Source: Flavobacterium gyeonganense
GTDB taxonomy: Bacteria; Bacteroidota; Bacteroidia; Flavobacteriales; Flavobacteriaceae
NCBI RefSeq assembly: GCF_029625295.1
Contig: NZ_CP121112.1
Location: 3,968,001 to 4,032,000 of the forward strand
DNA: 64,000 nucleotides
Reading direction: 5' to 3'
Under the pieces are notes generated by a model that had not been told where the DNA came from, made no database searches, and saw only the letters and a program-made list of their open reading frames with translations. The translations under genes and the position numbers were made by a program. Below, one piece after another: positions 1-8,970 of this stretch (positions are counted from its first letter, which is position 1; every line of letters starts with the position of its first letter).

Positions 1-662
1 TACAATTCGGGAACTGAAACCGCCAGACGCAATTTGTTTTGCTGCTGAATCGTCAATAATGGCGAACTTGAACTAGGACCCACAAAAGTTCCTAAATTCA
101 CGTTTCTGGATGCCACAACACCATCAAAAGGAGCTCGGATTTCAAGATAACCTCTCATGATTGACACTTCTTTATGCGCTGCAACCGCTGCCTGATATTG
201 GGCATAATCAGAGTTTTTCTTTCCGCTGGCCATTTCCAGATCATTTTTAGAAATCGTTCCTTCGACCTTGCTCGTTTCATACAAACGGTTGTAGGTGCTT
301 TTGCTGGTCGCGTAAATAGCTTCCATCGATTTTAATCTCGATTGGGCTGCCGCCAGTTGTGAACTGATTTCCGGCGCTTCCAAAACGATCAAAAGCTGTC
401 CTTTGGTTACTTTTGAACCAATATCTACTTTTAATGTTTTTACGAAACTGCTCACTTTAGCATACAGATCCACTTGTTGAAAACCGGTTAATTCGGCTGG
501 CAAACGCAATTCGGTAGTTAGTTTTTCTTTTTCTAAAAGAAACGTTTCTGTTTTAGGTTCGATGGCTGCCGTAACTACTTCTTCTTTCTTATTATTACAA
601 CTAGTTAGAAGAAATACGGCTGCAAAAAATAATGCGGTCGATTGTATAATTTTAGTTATCAT
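1..662 (-). CDS. RND efflux periplasmic adaptor lipoprotein (HlyD/AcrA family), 3' end outside window
   Basis: This is the membrane-fusion subunit that links the inner-membrane pump to the outer-membrane channel. The start is the ATG read leftwards from 662. The N-terminus is a hydrophobic signal ending in LLTSC, a lipobox, so the mature protein should be lipid-anchored. A biotinyl-lipoyl-like half (VKTLKVDIGSKVTKGQLL), an alpha-helical hairpin rich in Ala, Gln and Lys, and the second half-motif (IRAPFDGVVASRNVNLG) follow in the usual order. The C-terminal beta-barrel lies beyond the left edge. The start overlaps the end of the pump gene by 11 bases, so the two are probably translationally coupled. 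The family is clear; the substrate is not. Confidence 0.9.
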   Translation of the reverse strand, partial: MITKIIQSTALFFAAVFLLTSCNNKKEEVVTAAIEPKTETFLLEKEKLTTELRLPAELTGFQQVDLYAKVSSFVKTLKVDIGSKVTKGQLLIVLEAPEISSQLAAAQSRLKSMEAIYATSKSTYNRLYETSKVEGTISKNDLEMASGKKNSDYAQYQAAVAAHKEVSIMRGYLEIRAPFDGVVASRNVNLGTFVGPSSSSPLLTIQQQNKLRLAVSVPEL

Positions 663-3600
663 TTTTTGGATTTATTGATGAGATATAATGGATGCTTTCT
701 TCGTCTTCAGGATCTAAAGAAACAGATTGTGTCGTGGTATGTTCCTGCGCCCAGGCAAAAATTAGTGGTAAAATCAATAATACAGCAAAGGTCGAAAATA
801 ACAGTCCGCCAATTACGGCTCTACCCAACGGAGAAACCTGATCGCCTCCTTCGCCGTGCCCAATCGCCATAGGCAACATTCCCGCAATCATCGCCACCGA
901 AGTCATGATAATCGGACGAAGACGCAGTGCCGCAGCTTCACGAGCCGACTCTAAGGCGTTTCCGTTTATTTTTCGCAATTGTTCGGCATTGGTAACCAAT
1001 AAAACGGCATTCGCAATCGAAACCCCAACCGACATGATGATCCCCATATACGATTGTAAGTTTAGGGTTGAACCAGTAATGGTCAGCATTAATAACGCTC
1101 CTAAAACTACCGCCGGAACTGTGGTTAAAATCACCAGAGAAACCTTGAATGACTGGAAATTAGCGGCCAACATTAAGAAGATTACAAAGATGGCAACCAA
1201 TAACCCTACTTGTAAACTACTTAATGTTTCTTCCAATACTTTACTCAGTCCAATTGGCGTGACAAACAAGCCACGTGGTAATTCGCCTAATGAACTGATT
1301 GTTGCAGCCACATCTTTAGTCGCCGTCCCCAAATCGGTTTGACTGATGTTTGCTGTAACCGTAATGTATGGCATTGCCCCTAAATTGTCATTTTCACCGC
1401 TTACAAAGCCGGGTGTAATTTTGGCGATGTCGCTTAAAACAGGACGAAGCGAGTTTTTTAATACCGGAATTTCTCCAATATCAGTTTTGCTTTTCATTTG
1501 GTTCAACGGCACCTGAACCTGAACATTCACCGAAAGACCTGATTTTTCATCGATCCACGTATTTTTTTCCGTATATCTGGATGATGAGGTAGCAGCAACC
1601 AGCGAACGCGAAATATCGTTCATATCAACACCTAATTCGGCAGCACGGGTTCTGTCAATATCAATATTCATGGCCGGATAATGAATAGGCTGACCAATCT
1701 GAACATCTCTGAAATACGCTATTTTCTGTAGTTTTTCTACAATTTGACTGGCATATAATTCATTTCGTTTTTTGTCTTTTCCGGCAATTCGAATTTCGAT
1801 TGGAGTAGGAGAGCCCTGACTCAAAACCTTATCTGTCAATTCGATAGGTTCGAAAGAGATTTTTACATCCGGAAGGATTTTCTTGATTCTCGCCCGAAGG
1901 TCATCTTTAAAATCATCCATATCGGTATGATATTCTTTTAAACTCACCTGAAAAACCGCTTCATGAGAACCTGCCATAAACAGATAAATCGGGTTAATCG
2001 AGAACAGCGACGGGTGCTGACCAACATAGACAGACGAAATTCCGATGTGTTCTTTGCCCACCATTTTCTCTAATTCTTTCAATACCAAAATGGCTTTTTC
2101 TTCTGTGCGTTCCAAACGGGTTCCGTCAGGAGCACGCATTCTCAGCTGAAACTGACTTGAATTTACTTTCGGAAAAACATCTTTTCCGATAAAGGTTAAG
2201 AAGACTAAAGCAAGAACCGTAATTCCGATTAAATAGGTTAAACCCGCTATTTTTTTGTATGGAAAAAGTCTGTCCAGCGTTCTCATAAATCGGATTCTGA
2301 AACGCTCAAAAGCACCTATTTTTCCGTTGCCATCAGTATCCGTTCTTTCAACATACTCTTTTTTCTGAGTGATCAGTTGTTTCTCAGATTCCGGCGTCAA
2401 TCCGCAAGCGTTGAATTCGGCTTCATCGTCTGTGATTTCCGGTGTATGTTCGTGTTTTGGATGCGCTTTCATTAACCAGTTTGCCATGACAGGAACAAAA
2501 GTCTGAGAAAGTAAAAACGAAATTACCATCGAAAAACCAATCGCCAGTGCCAACGGCAAAAACAAGGCTCCCGGAATTCCGACCATTGTAAAGGCAGGTG
2601 CAAAAACCGCCAGAATACAAAGCAGGATCAATAATTTGGGCAAGGCAATTTCCTGACAAGCATCCCAAATCGCGAGTGCTTTTGGTTTGCCCATATCGAG
2701 ATGCTGGTGAATGTTTTCGATGGTTACGGTACTTTCATCCACCAGAATTCCAATCGCCAAAGCGAGTCCGCTCAAAGACATTAAGTTGATGGTCTGTCCG
2801 AATAATTTCAGGAATAAAACGCCCGAAATAATCGAAATTGGAATGGTCAGGATTACGATTAACGCCGCACGTCTATCACTTAAGAATAGTAAAACCATTA
2901 ATCCGGTAAGGACTGCTCCGATGATTCCTTCGGTAATCAAACTTTTAACCGAGTTGATGACATAAACCGACTGGTCAAATTCGTATGATAATTGTACGTC
3001 TTCGGGAAGTGTACTCTGAATTTTAGGCAATTCGGCTTTTAATTTCTGAACCACATCCCAGGTTGAAGCGTCTCCGGCCTTTGCAATACTGATATAAACA
3101 GAACGTTTTCCGTTTACCAAAGCATATCCGTTGGTCACATCGGCACCGTCCTTTACGGTTGCCACATCACCTAATTTCAGGTTTTGAACTCCGCCTTTAA
3201 ACAACGGAATCTGCTCAAAATCCTTGATTTCCTTAATCGTATTATTGGTTGGCGAAATGTAATTGATATCGCCAATTCTTACGTTTCCGGATGGAGCGGT
3301 CTGGTTGTTCACACGAATCGCTTCCACAATCTGATCGGGTGTCAGGTTATGTGAACGCAACAAATCAGGATCTACGTTAACCTCTACCGTTCTTGGGCTT
3401 CCGCCAAAGGGAGCCGGAGATAATAAACCTGGAATCGAAGTAAAAGAGGCACGAACATAGACATTCGCCAAATCCTGCAATTCGTTGTTAGAACGTATTT
3501 TACTGCTTAAAACCAATTGTCCAATTGGCAAAGAAGAAGCATCAAAACGAATGATAAACGGAGGCTGTGTTCCCGGAGGAAATGCCGCCTGAATTCGGTT

Positions 3601-3936
3601 CGAGAGTGAACTTAATTCGGCTGCAGCCTGCGCCATATTAGTGTTTTCATAATAGGTTAATTTCATAATCATTAACCCCTGAATATTCTTGGTTTCTACC
3701 GATTTTACGCCATTGGCAAAAGGAAGAATGTTTACATAGTTTTTGGCAAAATAAGCCTCCATCTGGTCCGGTGTATACCCTCCAAAAGGATGCGCAATAT
3801 AAATTACCGGCAAATTCATCTTCGGAAGAATATCTACCTTAATGTCTTTGATGGCACCAATTCCGAAGAAAAATAGACCCGCAACCAATACTAATATGGA
3901 GATGGGTTTGCGGAGTGCAAAACGTATTAAATTCAT
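652..3936 (-). CDS. RND efflux transporter permease (AcrB-like)
   Basis: This inner-membrane proton-driven pump has 1094 residues. It shows the RND plan: TM1 after a short cytoplasmic start (FALRKPISILVLVAGLF), a periplasmic porter domain, a TM2-6 block, a second porter domain and TM8-12. The TM4 proton-relay pair, Asp-Asp in AcrB, is Asp400-Glu401 (ILVDESTV). In the TM10 motif (SVGVSIANAVLLV) the AcrB lysine position appears to be Ala975. The cytoplasmic segment between the halves carries a sequence at about residues 533-544 that fits the EF-hand loop pattern DxDxNGxIxxxE. The gene sits 12 bases after the TolC-like gene and overlaps the adaptor. Substrate is unknown; the altered relay residues suggest a non-AcrB subfamily. 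Confidence 0.93.
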   Translation of the reverse strand: MNLIRFALRKPISILVLVAGLFFFGIGAIKDIKVDILPKMNLPVIYIAHPFGGYTPDQMEAYFAKNYVNILPFANGVKSVETKNIQGLMIMKLTYYENTNMAQAAAELSSLSNRIQAAFPPGTQPPFIIRFDASSLPIGQLVLSSKIRSNNELQDLANVYVRASFTSIPGLLSPAPFGGSPRTVEVNVDPDLLRSHNLTPDQIVEAIRVNNQTAPSGNVRIGDINYISPTNNTIKEIKDFEQIPLFKGGVQNLKLGDVATVKDGADVTNGYALVNGKRSVYISIAKAGDASTWDVVQKLKAELPKIQSTLPEDVQLSYEFDQSVYVINSVKSLITEGIIGAVLTGLMVLLFLSDRRAALIVILTIPISIISGVLFLKLFGQTINLMSLSGLALAIGILVDESTVTIENIHQHLDMGKPKALAIWDACQEIALPKLLILLCILAVFAPAFTMVGIPGALFLPLALAIGFSMVISFLLSQTFVPVMANWLMKAHPKHEHTPEITDDEAEFNACGLTPESEKQLITQKKEYVERTDTDGNGKIGAFERFRIRFMRTLDRLFPYKKIAGLTYLIGITVLALVFLTFIGKDVFPKVNSSQFQLRMRAPDGTRLERTEEKAILVLKELEKMVGKEHIGISSVYVGQHPSLFSINPIYLFMAGSHEAVFQVSLKEYHTDMDDFKDDLRARIKKILPDVKISFEPIELTDKVLSQGSPTPIEIRIAGKDKKRNELYASQIVEKLQKIAYFRDVQIGQPIHYPAMNIDIDRTRAAELGVDMNDISRSLVAATSSSRYTEKNTWIDEKSGLSVNVQVQVPLNQMKSKTDIGEIPVLKNSLRPVLSDIAKITPGFVSGENDNLGAMPYITVTANISQTDLGTATKDVAATISSLGELPRGLFVTPIGLSKVLEETLSSLQVGLLVAIFVIFLMLAANFQSFKVSLVILTTVPAVVLGALLMLTITGSTLNLQSYMGIIMSVGVSIANAVLLVTNAEQLRKINGNALESAREAAALRLRPIIMTSVAMIAGMLPMAIGHGEGGDQVSPLGRAVIGGLLFSTFAVLLILPLIFAWAQEHTTTQSVSLDPEDEESIHYISSINPKNDN

Positions 3937-3948
3937 TAGGATCTATAA

Positions 3949-5334
3949 TTAAAATTCATTTATAAATAAGTCGAAATTGCCCGTTGCGGCTACTTTTAGC
4001 AAATACGATTGCCACACATTATTATTGACGATATCACGGTCGATTTCGGCACGGTTTAAGGTGAATAACGTTTGTGTGATGTCTGTCAAATCTGTCAGAC
4101 CGTTTTTGTATAAAGTCGATTTTTGAAGATACGCTCTTTGTGCCGCATTGACCTGAATGGGTGCTTCGGCGTAATTCTCCAGCGTGATTTTTATTTTATC
4201 TTCGGCAAAATTCAATTGCGACTTTAACTCCCTGTCCGCCTGATCGTATTCTTCCTGTAAACCTTGCGAAACAAATTTCTGCGCACTTACCTGTTTGCTC
4301 ATTCGGAACGGTGTGGTCAGATTCCAGGTAATTCCAACTCCAATTAAATAATTGGTACGATCTGGATTTACGCCATCCCAGTAATTTCGGTTAAAGGCTG
4401 TCTGGTCTGTTGCATAAGCCGAGTCAAACCCCGAGGCTCTTGTCTGCAAAATCCCAAAAGCACTCATGGTTGGATAATAAAATCGCTTGTATAATTTCGT
4501 CTGCTGATTGCTGTAATCGATTCTGGTTTTATATAATTGCAATAACGGATGAAGGCTGTCAGTTGTTTTTTCGGCCAATAATAAGGCTTTCGGAATCTGG
4601 TTCACAAAAAGGGTATCGGTAACAAAATCCTGAGGCGTAACGCCCATTAAATCGACCAGTTTATTGTTTTGTTCTTTAACGAAATTTTTAGCCAGATTCA
4701 GTGCCATTTTAGCTTTCGAAACTTCGGCTGTAGCCAATGTCGAATCCACTCCGGCCAGTAATCCGTTTTTGACTCTGGCTGCGGCGGTTCTTTTGAAAAC
4801 TTCAGCTCGGTTCAGGTTTTTTTGCTGTGAAATCAATAATCTTTGGCTTGCCAGTAAATTCAAATAAGCTGCTGAAATTTTGATTTCCAGCTGGAATTTC
4901 TCCTGATTCAGATCCTGTTCTTTGGCCTGAACATCAATTTTAGAGAGGTTGATTTTTTCCTTAGCTTTTCCGAAAGTGAAAAAATCCCAGTTCATGTTGA
5001 CCAGATAAAGTGCTCCAAAAGCTGAATTCCAGTTTTGTTCAGGAAGCGGAAGCCCTGATGAAGCCACTCCCAATCCTCCAAAACCATAAAGTGGACCGTT
5101 TTGCCCGTTTACAGTTCCATAATCTTGCTGAGCCGACAAGTTCAGATTAGGCAAGTAATCGCGTTTGGACTGTTTTAGTGTTTCCCGTGAAGCATTCGTA
5201 TAATTGGTTTTTGCTCTGATTGATCCGTAGTTTTCAAGGCCTGTTTTAATAGCGTCCTTTAAAGACAACGTTTGTGAATAACCGATTGAGGCAAAAATCA
5301 AGAAAAATAATAAAGTAATTTTTTTGAAATACAT
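3949..5334 (-). CDS. TolC-family outer-membrane efflux protein
   Basis: This is the outer-membrane channel of the efflux operon and its first gene, with 461 residues. It has a signal peptide (KKITLLFFLIFASIGYSQ, cut near residue 20) followed by SLKDAIKTGLENYGSIRAK, the typical start of the first TolC repeat. Long amphipathic helices rich in Ala, Lys and Gln alternate with short strand regions, and the two-fold repeat is visible (LNLAKNFVKEQNNKLVDLMG in the first half, DKIKITLENYAEAPIQVNAA in the second). The 162-base gap to the divergent LytS-type kinase should hold the operon promoter and any operator. Confidence 0.92.
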   Translation of the reverse strand: MYFKKITLLFFLIFASIGYSQTLSLKDAIKTGLENYGSIRAKTNYTNASRETLKQSKRDYLPNLNLSAQQDYGTVNGQNGPLYGFGGLGVASSGLPLPEQNWNSAFGALYLVNMNWDFFTFGKAKEKINLSKIDVQAKEQDLNQEKFQLEIKISAAYLNLLASQRLLISQQKNLNRAEVFKRTAAARVKNGLLAGVDSTLATAEVSKAKMALNLAKNFVKEQNNKLVDLMGVTPQDFVTDTLFVNQIPKALLLAEKTTDSLHPLLQLYKTRIDYSNQQTKLYKRFYYPTMSAFGILQTRASGFDSAYATDQTAFNRNYWDGVNPDRTNYLIGVGITWNLTTPFRMSKQVSAQKFVSQGLQEEYDQADRELKSQLNFAEDKIKITLENYAEAPIQVNAAQRAYLQKSTLYKNGLTDLTDITQTLFTLNRAEIDRDIVNNNVWQSYLLKVAATGNFDLFINEF

Positions 5335-5496
5335 AAACTCAAAGTGTGAAATTATAGTCCAAAATTATTTCACTTGTATCGATATATGCCTTCTTAAATG
5401 ATGTACTGCAATAATAAATGACCAATTGAATTTGTCATTTTTTGGAAAAAGAAATTAAATATTTGTCCGTACTTTGTAAACTATTTAATTTTAAAA

Positions 5497-6534
5497 ATGA
5501 ATAAAAAATTTGATAACATACTGGACAACAAATGGTGGCAGGAAATTGCCGTTGTCCTCTTCTCATTTACAATTTATACTTTGAAGAATGACTGGATGTT
5601 ATTTAGTTCTTTTACTTCTATTTTAATGGGTGTTTTTTTCTACTTCGTTTTATACATGCACGCCCAGTTCAACCGCTTTTTTCTTCTTCCTATATTATTC
5701 AAAACACAACGTCCTTTAACATATGTGTTTCTAACCCTTTTTGGTGTATTTGTCTTTTCGGTTTTACTGTACGAGATTACCATGCTGAAGATGTTTAGCA
5801 ATTGTCATCTCTACCAAAATTCGCATCAAAGAAGTTATGTCTATCAATTGGCAAGTGTTTTGGGGACTCTGGTTTGTATTTTGAGTCCGATAATTGTGTT
5901 TAAATTCTACAGAATCCACAGAAAACAAACCAATGAAACCTTGCTGTTTAATGAAATGCAGCTAAACTCATTAAAAGGACAACTGAATCCCCATTTTTTA
6001 TTCAATACTTTTAATACACTTTACGGGATTAGTTTAGAATTTCCCGAAAGAACGCCAGATCTGATTATGAAAGTGTCACAACTGATGCGTTATCAGCTGG
6101 AAAGCAACAACAAACAATGTGTATCACTTGAAGATGAACTGGAATTTATAAACAGTTATGTGCAGCTTGAAAAAGAACGCGTAGGCTATCGCTGTGATAT
6201 TACGTACGATTGCAAAATTGACAACGAAAACGCCTATAAAGTTTCACCAATGTTATTAATTGCATTTATCGAAAATGCCTTTAAACATGGAACCTGCGCC
6301 ATCGAAAAATGTTATGTTCGCATTATTGTTACAGTCGAAAACGGTTTACTGCATTTGCACGTTGTAAATTCAATTCCGAATAAAAAAACAGATGTTGTAT
6401 CGACTAAAATTGGTTTAAAAAATACCAAAGAACGTTTGAATTTGATTTATGGAAAAGAATACAAATTGAATATTCAGGAAGATAAAAACACCTACATCGT
6501 TGATTTGAAATTACAACTGAAAAAGTTTGTATGA
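5497..6534 (+). CDS. LytS/YehU-type sensor histidine kinase
   Basis: This membrane kinase has 345 residues. Four hydrophobic segments fill about residues 15-135. The PF06580-type kinase domain follows, with phosphoacceptor His166 in the motif GQLNPHFLFNTFNTL, and then an ATP-binding domain with the N-box IAFIENAFKHG. There is no periplasmic sensor domain, so the membrane segments or bilayer state are probably the input. It overlaps the LytTR regulator by four bases (ATGA), a standard coupled pair. Being divergent from the efflux operon makes that operon the likely target, which is inference from position. Confidence 0.92.
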   Translation: MNKKFDNILDNKWWQEIAVVLFSFTIYTLKNDWMLFSSFTSILMGVFFYFVLYMHAQFNRFFLLPILFKTQRPLTYVFLTLFGVFVFSVLLYEITMLKMFSNCHLYQNSHQRSYVYQLASVLGTLVCILSPIIVFKFYRIHRKQTNETLLFNEMQLNSLKGQLNPHFLFNTFNTLYGISLEFPERTPDLIMKVSQLMRYQLESNNKQCVSLEDELEFINSYVQLEKERVGYRCDITYDCKIDNENAYKVSPMLLIAFIENAFKHGTCAIEKCYVRIIVTVENGLLHLHVVNSIPNKKTDVVSTKIGLKNTKERLNLIYGKEYKLNIQEDKNTYIVDLKLQLKKFV

Positions 6535-7241
6535 TGAAGGAGACTAAAAAATGCATTATCGTTGATGATGAGCCGGCAGCACATTATGTTCTGGCCAATT
6601 ATATCAAACAAAATCCACAGCTGGAACTCGTTTTTCAGGGCTATAATGGCGTTGAAGCTATGGATTATCTGCGCGAAAACAAAGTCGATCTGATGTTTCT
6701 GGATATCAATATGCCTGAAATTTCAGGAATGGAATTGCTCAAGATTATTCCAACGCATCCCAAAACGATTTTAACAACAGCTTATTCTGAATTTGCTTTG
6801 GAAAGCTATGATTACGGTGTGATTGATTATCTTTTGAAACCTATTTATTTTCCAAGGTTTTTAAAAGCTATTGACCGTTTTTTTGCAACAGAAAATGTAA
6901 AAAGCAGGGAAGAGGAAGTAATAAATTCGGTTAGTGTAAAAGTAGATGGTTATTTTATGGATATCGAATTAGACCAGCTTTTGTTTGCACAAAGTTTTGG
7001 CAATTACGTAAAAATCCATACTTTAAAAAGAACGTATCTGGCTTCAAGTACTACTACAGAATTAGAAAAATGCCTTCCTGAAAAAAGTTTTATGCGCATT
7101 CATAAATCGTATATTGTAGCATTGGATAAAATTGAAGAAAGTGAAAAAGATTTTGTGGTGATAAAAAATGAAAAACTTCCGGTTGGTATTACCTATCGAC
7201 GAGAATTGACCGACCGACTGAAGAATAAAGACCATATATAA
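6531..7241 (+). CDS. LytTR-family response regulator
   Basis: This DNA-binding regulator has 236 residues: a receiver domain (about 5-120) with phosphoacceptor Asp58 in VDLMFLDINMPE and the conserved Lys in IDYLLKPI, then a LytTR domain (about 135-232) with the family pattern IELDQLLFAQSFGNYVKIHT and a later FMRIHKSYIV. LytTR domains bind direct repeats upstream of their targets. Two ATGs stand in tandem, so the start may be 6531 or 6534. It is coupled to the upstream kinase and followed by a strong terminator. The neighbouring efflux operon is the probable regulon. Confidence 0.92.
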   Translation: MMKETKKCIIVDDEPAAHYVLANYIKQNPQLELVFQGYNGVEAMDYLRENKVDLMFLDINMPEISGMELLKIIPTHPKTILTTAYSEFALESYDYGVIDYLLKPIYFPRFLKAIDRFFATENVKSREEEVINSVSVKVDGYFMDIELDQLLFAQSFGNYVKIHTLKRTYLASSTTTELEKCLPEKSFMRIHKSYIVALDKIEESEKDFVVIKNEKLPVGITYRRELTDRLKNKDHI

Positions 7242-7286
7242 AAGTTCAGAAATAAGTGCTTACTAATTCAGTTATTTCAAAAAAGA

Positions 7287-7321
7287 AGCCTGCTAAGATT
7301 CATTTCCTGCAGGCTTTTTTG
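7287..7321. terminator. Rho-independent terminator, probably bidirectional
   Basis: A seven-base-pair stem (AGCCTGC at 7287-7293 with GCAGGCT at 7309-7315) is followed by six T on the plus strand and preceded by an A-rich run that becomes a T tract on the minus strand. It ends the LytTR pair and the convergent DUF4386 gene. Confidence 0.85.
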
Positions 7322-7340
7322 ATTCTGATTTTATTTTAGA

Positions 7341-8060
7341 TTAGCTAACTGCTAACTTTTCTTTCCAAACAGGAAGGTTGACTCCTTTAAAAATAAGCCA
7401 TAAGCTAAGTGCTAATTCTGCGATAAGGCAAGGCATCAATAATAGAATACTGGAAAACTGCGGAAAAAGAATTAAAGCAAAACTGTTTAGAAGATAACAA
7501 AATCCGGCGATGGACATCAGCATTCCGAATACTTTAGGGAAATATCCGGATTTGTAAATTAAATACCCTTCGATAAGACATACAAAACCAAAAAAGATCA
7601 ATCCCACGCCGAAGCCAAAGTCGTGCAATTTTATAGAAAGATAAGATAAGGTATGCAATTGATCGGGACTAAAGGATTTTAAATAAGCAGCATCACCCAA
7701 AAAAAATAAGGCTGCCAGCAGGTTTAATTTGTTAGCCACTAAAACAGCTGTCTGGATGAGATTAAAAGAAAGATTTAAAAGTGCCAGTTTTTTGTTTACA
7801 GGTCTAAGTAAATAATAAAGAATTATCATGACAGGCAGATCGCACACCTGCATAATCAAATCTGCGGTAATGCCAATTTTCCATAAAAACTCAGAATTGA
7901 TGATGTTGTTAGCAGTAGCTGTTGCATCTCCTGAAACAAATAATTTATTTCTAACAAAGGTTTCAGCAAAAAATCCGGCAATAATAATAAGGAGATATAA
8001 TAAACCAGCAATTCTGGCATAGAGTTGTGGACAAGTTTCAAATTTTGTGTTGTCTTTCAT
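7341..8060 (-). CDS. DUF4386 family membrane protein
   Basis: This integral membrane protein has 239 residues and about seven hydrophobic segments. The opening ARIAGLLYLLIIIAGFFAE, a short polar loop with FVSGDATATANNI, and the later LHDFGFGVGLIFFGFVCL match the DUF4386 family, whose function is unknown. There are no clear catalytic residues or extended soluble domains. It is a single gene, convergent with the LytTR pair and divergent from the PepSY-like gene. Confidence 0.82.
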   Translation of the reverse strand: MKDNTKFETCPQLYARIAGLLYLLIIIAGFFAETFVRNKLFVSGDATATANNIINSEFLWKIGITADLIMQVCDLPVMIILYYLLRPVNKKLALLNLSFNLIQTAVLVANKLNLLAALFFLGDAAYLKSFSPDQLHTLSYLSIKLHDFGFGVGLIFFGFVCLIEGYLIYKSGYFPKVFGMLMSIAGFCYLLNSFALILFPQFSSILLLMPCLIAELALSLWLIFKGVNLPVWKEKLAVS

Positions 8061-8243
8061 TGTTTATGATTTGGTTTGAAAATTAGACGGGTAATAGGGG
8101 GAAAAGTTACCTGTTTAACTTAATAAAATCATATTAATTTTTTATTCAGGCTTAAATTTTCATTACATCTTTATTTTTAATTCATTTATAAGTAGTAAAT
8201 TTATTACTGTTTTTTTTTGATTATTAATTTTGATGATAGAAAA

Positions 8244-8717
8244 ATGAGAAGAGTATCTTTAATTTTCGCATTGTTTAGCTTTAGTTTTCTAATGGCACAG
8301 GAAGGAACGAATATCAAAAAGACAGTAATTCCTCCAGAACTGGTAAGAGTTGCTTTTGAAAAAGAATACCCTGGAAAAATACCGGTCTGGTCTGAAGAAT
8401 ACGTTGGAGATGATAATGATGAAATCCGCTACGAGGCTAAATACAATGTAGACAATACTATAAAAGCGTTGGCGATTTATGACAACTCAGGAAATATGAA
8501 AGCGTATGAGCTACAGATTCCGTTAAGTAAACTGCCGGTAAAAGCACAGACTTACCTGAAGAAAAATTATCCGGCAAAAGCAATAAAAGAAATTGCAGTA
8601 GTGGTTGATGATAAAAATCAAACTACTTATGAAGTTGGAGTCGAAAAAGATTCAAAGTTTTACGATCTCATTTTTGATAAAAACGGAGGATTTGATGTGA
8701 GTATCGAAAAAAATTAA
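8244..8717 (+). CDS. Secreted PepSY-like protein
   Basis: This is a small exported protein of 157 residues, with the start taken at the ATG giving MRRVSLIFALFSFSFLMAQ, a good signal peptide; an in-frame ATG 27 bases upstream would spoil it. The mature part has two repeats of the PepSY-like type seen in periplasmic proteins of Bacteroidota: VAFEKEYPGKIPVWSEE and AQTYLKKNYPAKAIKEIAVV, each followed by a strand-rich stretch. Proteins of this fold are proposed to act as inhibitors or binding proteins; no enzymatic role is evident. It has its own terminator. Confidence 0.75.
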   Translation: MRRVSLIFALFSFSFLMAQEGTNIKKTVIPPELVRVAFEKEYPGKIPVWSEEYVGDDNDEIRYEAKYNVDNTIKALAIYDNSGNMKAYELQIPLSKLPVKAQTYLKKNYPAKAIKEIAVVVDDKNQTTYEVGVEKDSKFYDLIFDKNGGFDVSIEKN

Positions 8718-8752
8718 ATGTGCTTACTTACTAATTCAGATATTTAAACGAC

Positions 8753-8788
8753 AAACCCGATAAGTTTTAGCTTATCGGGTTTTGTTTT
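8753..8788 (+). terminator. Rho-independent terminator of the PepSY-like gene
   Basis: A stem of AAACCCGATAAG (8753-8764) with CTTATCGGGTTT (8771-8782) encloses a six-base loop and is followed by a T-rich tail. The same CCCGATA core appears in the terminator at 61821. Confidence 0.85.
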
Positions 8789-8813
8789 TAAAGAAGTATA
8801 GTGTTAATTTAAA

Positions 8814-8941
8814 CAGATAGAAACATAGCTTTTGTAAGCGTAAAAAAGTGCTTAACTTATTCAAAAAGTGAATAGCTATGTGTTGAGAAATGAGTTTCTC
8901 TTTTTTAACTTTTTTAAAAAAGAAAAATCTATGTTTCTGTG
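8814..8941. repeat. Imperfect intergenic palindrome between convergent genes
   Basis: Arms AGAAACATAG (8819-8828) and CTATGTTTCT (8929-8938) face each other, and a related phrase, AGCTATGTGTTGAG, lies between them. An inner A/T palindrome sits near 8900-8925. The element fills the gap between a plus-strand gene and the end of the minus-strand SDR gene. It may act as a weak terminator. Confidence 0.4.
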
Positions 8942-8970
8942 TGTTGAAAACAGGTTGAGTTTCTAAAATA

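Noticed and set aside
905..1342. Open frame of 145 codons antisense to the RND pump
   Set aside because: It is a shadow of the conserved pump gene and shows no protein landmarks.
8191..8220. Terminator-like palindrome with nine T before the PepSY-like gene
   Set aside because: The stem is A/T only with almost no loop and lies just upstream of the start codon; it is as likely to be chance in this AT-rich gap.
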